Below are positions 59,262-64,000 of a stretch of 64,000 nt of DNA, piece after piece (the stretch's first letter is position 1; every line of letters starts with the position of its first letter). The notes beneath the pieces were generated by a model that was given only the letters and a program-made list of their open reading frames with translations, made no database searches and was not told the DNA's origin. The position numbers and the translations under genes are program-made. This DNA comes from Anaeramoeba flamelloides. Taxonomy: Eukaryota > Metamonada > Anaeramoebidae. The stretch spans positions 3,315,001 to 3,379,000 of the forward strand of contig JANTQA010000015.1 of the NCBI GenBank assembly GCA_027625915.1, read 5' to 3'.

Positions 59262-60429
59262 TTTCAAATTTAATTTCTTCTTTTTTTTTTTTCAAAAAAT
59301 TTTTTTGAATTAAATGAACAACAATAATACAAAAACCGATTAGTAAATTGGGAGATTGGTTTTATAAATTTCTAATTAAAAAAAAAACTGTACAATGGAA
59401 AGATCAATTCCAAAAAATGAAGTGAATTTTTCATTTAATAATATTTTTATTAAATTTTTTAAAAATATTATTAAAAGATCTAAATTTGAATTGAATTAAA
59501 AAAATATTGGAATTTTTATAATCTATGAAACTATTATTAGATTTTAGTATTAATTTAAAAAAATATTGGAATAATAAAAGCCAAAATAAGCATAGAATAT
59601 AAATTTTAATCTATTTTTCGTATGATAATAGATCATAGGATGATTTAAAAATTTTTAAAAATAGTGTATACTTTTTGTTTGAAATTTTGAGATTAGTAAA
59701 AGTTTTATACGATTTATCGTTAAGTGTGTCTCCCCAATGAAGGAAGATTAAATTGACAAAAAATTTATTATTTTTTTGTGTTTTAAATAGGGTAAAGTTA
59801 ATCATTTGTAGACTATTCTACGTTCTGGTTCAATATCTTTTAAAGGGGATATTATCAAGTTATCTAATATTAAATAAATTTCTTTCAAATTTGATTTGTG
59901 ATTTTTTTTACAAATTTTTTAATAATAATAAGATAAGTTTTTTAATTTCATTTTTTCTATTTAATAATTCTACATTTAATAATTGAAAAAAAATGAATTT
60001 TCATTTGATTTAAACATTTCAATAACCTGGAATATTAATTGATATAAAATCATTTATTTTAAACTAAATAGTCTAAATTTACTAAAAATTAAATTTGATT
60101 TAATTTGAAATTTTTCTGTTGGTACCAATTTTTTTACAATTACTGAAACAGCTAGAAACTTACCTTAAAATAATTTTGGATATTTTTATTTGTTGATCTT
60201 AATAAATTTATAATGGTATAATAAAATCAAGCTGGAAAAACTTCAGAAACACTCTATTGTTGTTGTTCTTGTTTGTTTTATTATTGTTGTTGTTTTCATT
60301 GTTGTTAAATAAACGAATTAAATAGTATTAAATATAAATGAAATAAGAATAAACAAACAAATTGAATTTGAAATTAAAATATAAATTCTTACTTTTAAAT
60401 TATTAAACATCATTTTTTTGGGAAAATAC
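59262..60429. other. AT-rich spacer
   Basis: No supported gene. A (TTG)n-rich stretch lies at about 60258-60310. Confidence 0.5.
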
Positions 60430-61120
60430 TAAAATTGCTATTATTTGCGAGAAAAATCATATTTTTTTAATTTTTAGCTGAAAAGGGGTCTAAACTTACA
60501 AAAAGTTTTTGTATGTGTTGATAATTTGAGGTTTATATCATATATTGTTTTTTTATTTGGTATAAAAAAATATTATAAATTGGTTGAAAACGAAAATTAA
60601 TACTCAGAAATGCAAGTTTTTCGGATATTGACGATTTATTGAACATTTTATTTAACATTTTATAGGGATAGGTTATATATTTGTGTTGAGTGATCTACCC
60701 TATCCTACTCGTCCTGACCTAGCCAACACGAATACTAATCATAACAACCTACCCCCAAGAGTATATAGTTCTAAAACATTCTAACGTACCCTACTTGCCC
60801 TAGTTACACTACCTACCCATTCATAACTCCGGTTATAAAATGTTAAATAAAAAATGATAAATAAAAAATTAAATAAAAACAAAAATGTTAAATAAAATGT
60901 TAAATAAATTGCAAATATCCGAAAATTTTGAAATTTCAAAATTTGCATATTTGAGAAAAAAATTTCATTTTGAACCAATTCATATTATTTTTTATACCAA
61001 CGAATTTTTTTTTTTGATATAAATAACAAACTATCAACATATATAATAACTTTTCATAAGTTTAGAGACGATTACAGATCAAAATAAAAAAATTTTGTTT
61101 TTTTCGTAAATAATTGCATT
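60430..61120. mobile_element. large foldback element with C-rich core
   Basis: Arms of about 230-280 bp pair over most of their length, for example GGTATAAAAA and CGGATATTG...TTTATT...AACATTTTATTTAACATTTT on the left (60559-60660) against the complement at 60840-61005, and TCTAAACTTACAAAAAGTTT near 60491 against the region near 61050. The unpaired centre, 60666-60835, is strikingly C-rich on the plus strand (CTACCCTATCCTACTCGTCC, AACCTACCCCC, CGTACCCTACTTGCCC). No gene. Confidence 0.65.
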
Positions 61121-61254
61121 TTAAGAAATTTGTGAAATCCAAATATATAAATTAAATAATGAATGAATTAAATAAACTTTGTTTCTTTCATATTGTTATA
61201 GCATTTTTTAAAAAATCTAATTATTATTTATAAATAACTAGGAGTAAATAAAAA

Positions 61255-61717
61255 ATGAGCATAATGAAAATCAAAAAATAGTTGATATATGTATGAAATA
61301 AATCAAAAAAATCAATTGATTTCCTTAAAAACTGAAAAAATACAATTCTTGGTTTGAAATTTGAGAAAAATAAGAATACTCATTATGATCTTCAATTGAA
61401 GATCAAATAAAATCCCAATTGAAATCAATAATTTTTTTCTCAAATTATTTTCACGATTTCAATATCATTAGAATAAAGCCATTTTTAGAATCAACTATCT
61501 ATATTTTAATAAAAGAAAAAATTGAAAATGAATTACTTATGAAAAGAAATTGAAAAATATTTACTAACAAAAGAAAAAATAAAGAACTAATAAAAAAAAT
61601 GATTAAAAAATGTGAAATTTCTAGAGTTAATTTATTCTTCTAATATCTATTCAAACCCTTTAAACCCGTGTAAATCAACAAAGTATAAATCTGTCTCTTT
61701 GACTGGAATATGGTTTA
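61255..61717 (-). mobile_element. Family-B inverted-repeat element, copy c (one end lost)
   Basis: The minus-strand start at 61717 reads ATAAACCATATTCCAGTCAA and the interior aligns with copies a and b. The far terminal repeat is not recognisable. Confidence 0.6.
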
Positions 61718-61761
61718 TTGATAATATTCAAAAAATCAAAATTCTTGAAAAATCTATTAAA

Positions 61762-62302
61762 TAAACTCCAATTCAAAATTTTTTACAGACCAAAATTCAA
61801 TTCTTGAAAAATAATCTAATTTAATCAATTCTAGAAGAAATGTCTAATTAGATTCATATTAGTTTTTAGAATGTTAACCCTTGTTTATAAATTACAATAC
61901 TCGCATAACAAAAAATAAATAATTATAAATATTAATAAATCAGGGGTGTGTTAAAATTTTTGGAGAGAACAAAACTAAAAAATACATTAGTAAATTTGTG
62001 TAAATTCTATTATGAATATTAATCGATCAAATCTTTAGAGACTACCGACTGATTTCATTTACTTCGTGTATATTTGGAACAACTTGACTTTAACCATAAT
62101 ATCAATCGTTCGAAAATTTTGATGATCAAACAAAACAAGTTCGGAAATTCAAAAAATAAAACAAAAACCAAAAAACAAAAAGATGAAAAAATGATTTTCC
62201 TATTTTTACAAAAATCAAAAATTATTTCCGATTTGAATGAAATCGTATTATTGTGATTTTTGGACCGTTTTAACTATGTGGGAAATTTTGAATTTCCGTT
62301 TG
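61762..62302 (+). mobile_element. Family-A inverted-repeat element, copy 7
   Basis: Begins TAAACTCCAATTCAAAATTT and ends TTTTGAATTTCCGTTTG; the right terminus has drifted from the family TTTAGTTTA. Confidence 0.75.
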
Positions 62303-62708
62303 CATAGTGATTAAAATCTTGCTTGTCGCTCCTCTAAATAATTGTGTGGTTCCGAAAATTCAATTTAAAAGGAAGAAGATCAGAAAAAAAAAATTAAATC
62401 TGTGATGTAATTAAAAAAAAATTTATTTTGTATGAGTCAAAAAAAATTAAATTTTTTTAAAAGATGGGAAATTATAAAAAGAATTTACGATTTTTGGGAA
62501 TAATTAAAATAATTGGATAAAAATAAAAGATAATATAGGATATATTGAAATATCGAATCAAATGATAAATATATCAAGAGATCTATATATTTATAGATCA
62601 GAATATAATGGCTTTTCAATTAAATTATATTATTCGTATTCTAAAATCATAAAAAACAAAAAAAAAGAAAAAAAAAAAAAAAAAAAAAGAAGGAATAATA
62701 AGAATAAT
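62303..62708. other. 3' region of the Prp17 gene
   Basis: A/T-rich with an A run at 62657-62688; no gene. Confidence 0.5.
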
Positions 62709-64000
62709 TTAATCCCAATATTTAATTGTAGAATCCCAAGAACAAGTCACAACTCTACTTGGTTCTATTGGGTGCCATTTACAATCTATACAAACTCTAG
62801 AATGCGCCGAAAGCACTTTAAATATTTTACATGACTCCCAATCCCAAACGAAGAGTCTACCCCTCGAATCACCTGAAATAATATATTTCCCGTCTGGACT
62901 GAAATGAATTCTACAGGCGTAGCCAGCGCTTTCGTGTCCAGAAAATTTTTTACTCCTCGTTAATTTAATATATCTTGTTTTATAAATTAGGATTTTGTTA
63001 TCCATACTTTGTGCTGCCAAGAATTCGCCACTTGGGTGCACTGTTATCGTTGGCATTGAATGCATTTCGGGGTCGCTCATGTACTGCACAGGCACGCCAA
63101 TTCCCCAATCCCAAAGCCTCACTGTTTTGTCGTCGCTTGTCGTTAAAAATTTTCTGCCGTTGTTTAAGAAGGTCACGGAATTGACGCCACCAAGATGGTA
63201 TTCATATTTCTGGCAAACCTTGCCTGTTCTGGTATCGTAGTGAAGAATAACCTTATTTGACGTCGTGGCAAATTGGTGGTTCATGGATGGGTTTGGATTG
63301 TACTTTACTAGTCTTGGGTGGTCCTTCGTTTTGAAAGTTTGCACAACCTGGCCAGTTTCGGTGTTCCAGAGTTTCACATTTTTGTCAAAAGAACAGGACA
63401 AAAACCAATGGCCAGATCGATTGAAATCAATTCCCCGTACACCTTTGGAATGCCCAATATAGGTCTGAATACATTTTCTTTGGTACTTGTTCGATACATC
63501 CCAGATTTTAATTGACTGATCAAAGGATGATGATAATAATAAATGGCCAGAAACAGGGAATAGTTCAATTTGCGAGACACCAGATGTGTGCTCGTCCCAC
63601 AGCTGAATGGTTTTCTTTGGAAACCAGCACTCGTGCTCCTTGACTCGGAAATTGCTTGGCCTTTCGATCCAAGATCTCTTCAAACTGTCTCTTCGATATT
63701 TCAAATGGAAAATTACGGATTCTCTAAATCTTCTTTTTGTGCTCGTTTCTAATTGCTTTCGGCTGTTCATTGTGCTTTCATAAATAATTTTTTCTTGTTG
63801 GGTGATTTTTCGAAGTTTCTTTTGGTTGTTTTTTTTATTTAGATCCCATGGGGACAAATAATCGTCACCATCAAATGTGTTTTGCTTTTTGGATTTTCTT
63901 TGTTGTTTTTGTTTTTCTTTTTCTTTTTCTTGTCCTTGTCCTTGTTCAAGTTCCTGTTCGTTAAGTGGTTTTTTCGAGTCAGTTGTATCAAGTCTATTCT
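62709..64000 (-). CDS. CDC40: pre-mRNA splicing factor Prp17/CDC40 (WD40), 5' end outside the window
   Basis: About 430 codons, open to the window edge; TAA stop at 62709-62711. An acidic/Gln/Lys-rich linker leads to LSPWD and then an N-terminal helix segment and the linker WFPKKTIQLWDEHTSGVSQI. Seven WD40 repeats follow. Family-specific blocks include FPVSGHLLLSSSFDQSIKIWD, GHSKGVRGIDFNRSGHWFLS, TSDDKTVRLWDW, MHSMPTITVHPSGEFLAAQS, GHESAGYACRIHFSPDGKYI, ISGDSRGRLFVWDWESCKIF and the ending CSWDSTIKYWD, matching CDC40/Prp17 in order and spacing. In yeast and human this protein acts at the second catalytic step of splicing. Roughly the first 150 residues are missing beyond 64000. The frame is intact. 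Confidence 0.95.
   Translation of the reverse strand, partial: NRLDTTDSKKPLNEQELEQGQGQEKEKEKQKQQRKSKKQNTFDGDDYLSPWDLNKKNNQKKLRKITQQEKIIYESTMNSRKQLETSTKRRFRESVIFHLKYRRDSLKRSWIERPSNFRVKEHECWFPKKTIQLWDEHTSGVSQIELFPVSGHLLLSSSFDQSIKIWDVSNKYQRKCIQTYIGHSKGVRGIDFNRSGHWFLSCSFDKNVKLWNTETGQVVQTFKTKDHPRLVKYNPNPSMNHQFATTSNKVILHYDTRTGKVCQKYEYHLGGVNSVTFLNNGRKFLTTSDDKTVRLWDWGIGVPVQYMSDPEMHSMPTITVHPSGEFLAAQSMDNKILIYKTRYIKLTRSKKFSGHESAGYACRIHFSPDGKYIISGDSRGRLFVWDWESCKIFKVLSAHSRVCIDCKWHPIEPSRVVTCSWDSTIKYWD

Noticed and set aside
59611-59805. Reverse-transcriptase fragment on the minus strand
   Set aside because: The 64-codon frame has some Lys/Asn/Phe-rich resemblance in style only; no RT motif or alignment to the LINE copies could be made.

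Overview
The window is very AT-rich eukaryotic DNA. Genes are intron-poor or have small introns. TAA and TGA both act as stops, coding segments are visibly richer in G+C than the spacers, and proteins carry Asn, Gln and Lys tracts. A RasGEF, a LisH protein, an RCC1/BTB protein, a Pumilio protein and a heterotrimeric G-gamma subunit occur together. This suits a free-living amoeboid protist (Amoebozoa or an Anaeramoeba-like lineage), but the sequence alone does not fix the species.

Layout: 1-78 start of a minus-strand gene leaving the window; 2.7-4.3 kb coiled-coil protein (+); 4.5-8.8 kb a cluster of inverted-repeat elements; 9.1-10.4 kb basic protein (-); 10.7-11.8 kb LINE remnant and foldback repeats; 12.37-12.76 kb a tRNA-derived SINE with perfect target duplications; 12.8-14.4 kb RasGEF (-); 14.4-22.3 kb a retroelement block (5'-truncated LINE, a second short retroelement family, nested insertions); 23.2-24.2 kb LisH protein (-); 26.0-26.5 kb LINE 3' end; 28.5-28.8 kb GTPase-like fragment (-) and 29.06-29.38 kb G-gamma gene (+); 31.6-33.3 kb RCC1/BTB gene broken by two in-frame TAA codons; 33.7-38.1 kb inverted-repeat elements and a 1.74-kb tandem duplication; 39.8-41.2 kb two-exon basic protein (-); 44.9-46.3 kb a TTAA-bounded element; 46.6-47.1 kb LINE pieces; 48.2-58.0 kb a five-exon Pumilio gene (+) whose long introns hold transposon copies; 58.7-62.3 kb more elements, including a large foldback with a C-rich core; 62.7-64.0 kb the splicing factor Prp17/CDC40 (-), running off the window.

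The host genes are unrelated housekeeping and signalling genes: GTPase signalling (RasGEF, G-gamma, perhaps the 28.5-kb fragment), RNA control (Pumilio, Prp17) and scaffold proteins. I see no operon-like system. The most informative content is the mobile fraction. One LINE lineage appears in at least six pieces. It, a tRNA-SINE and a second ~585-bp element share A-tails and target duplications of mostly 16 bp. At least three larger families of non-autonomous inverted-repeat elements (about 0.54-0.73 kb) and several smaller ones recur through the spacers and introns.
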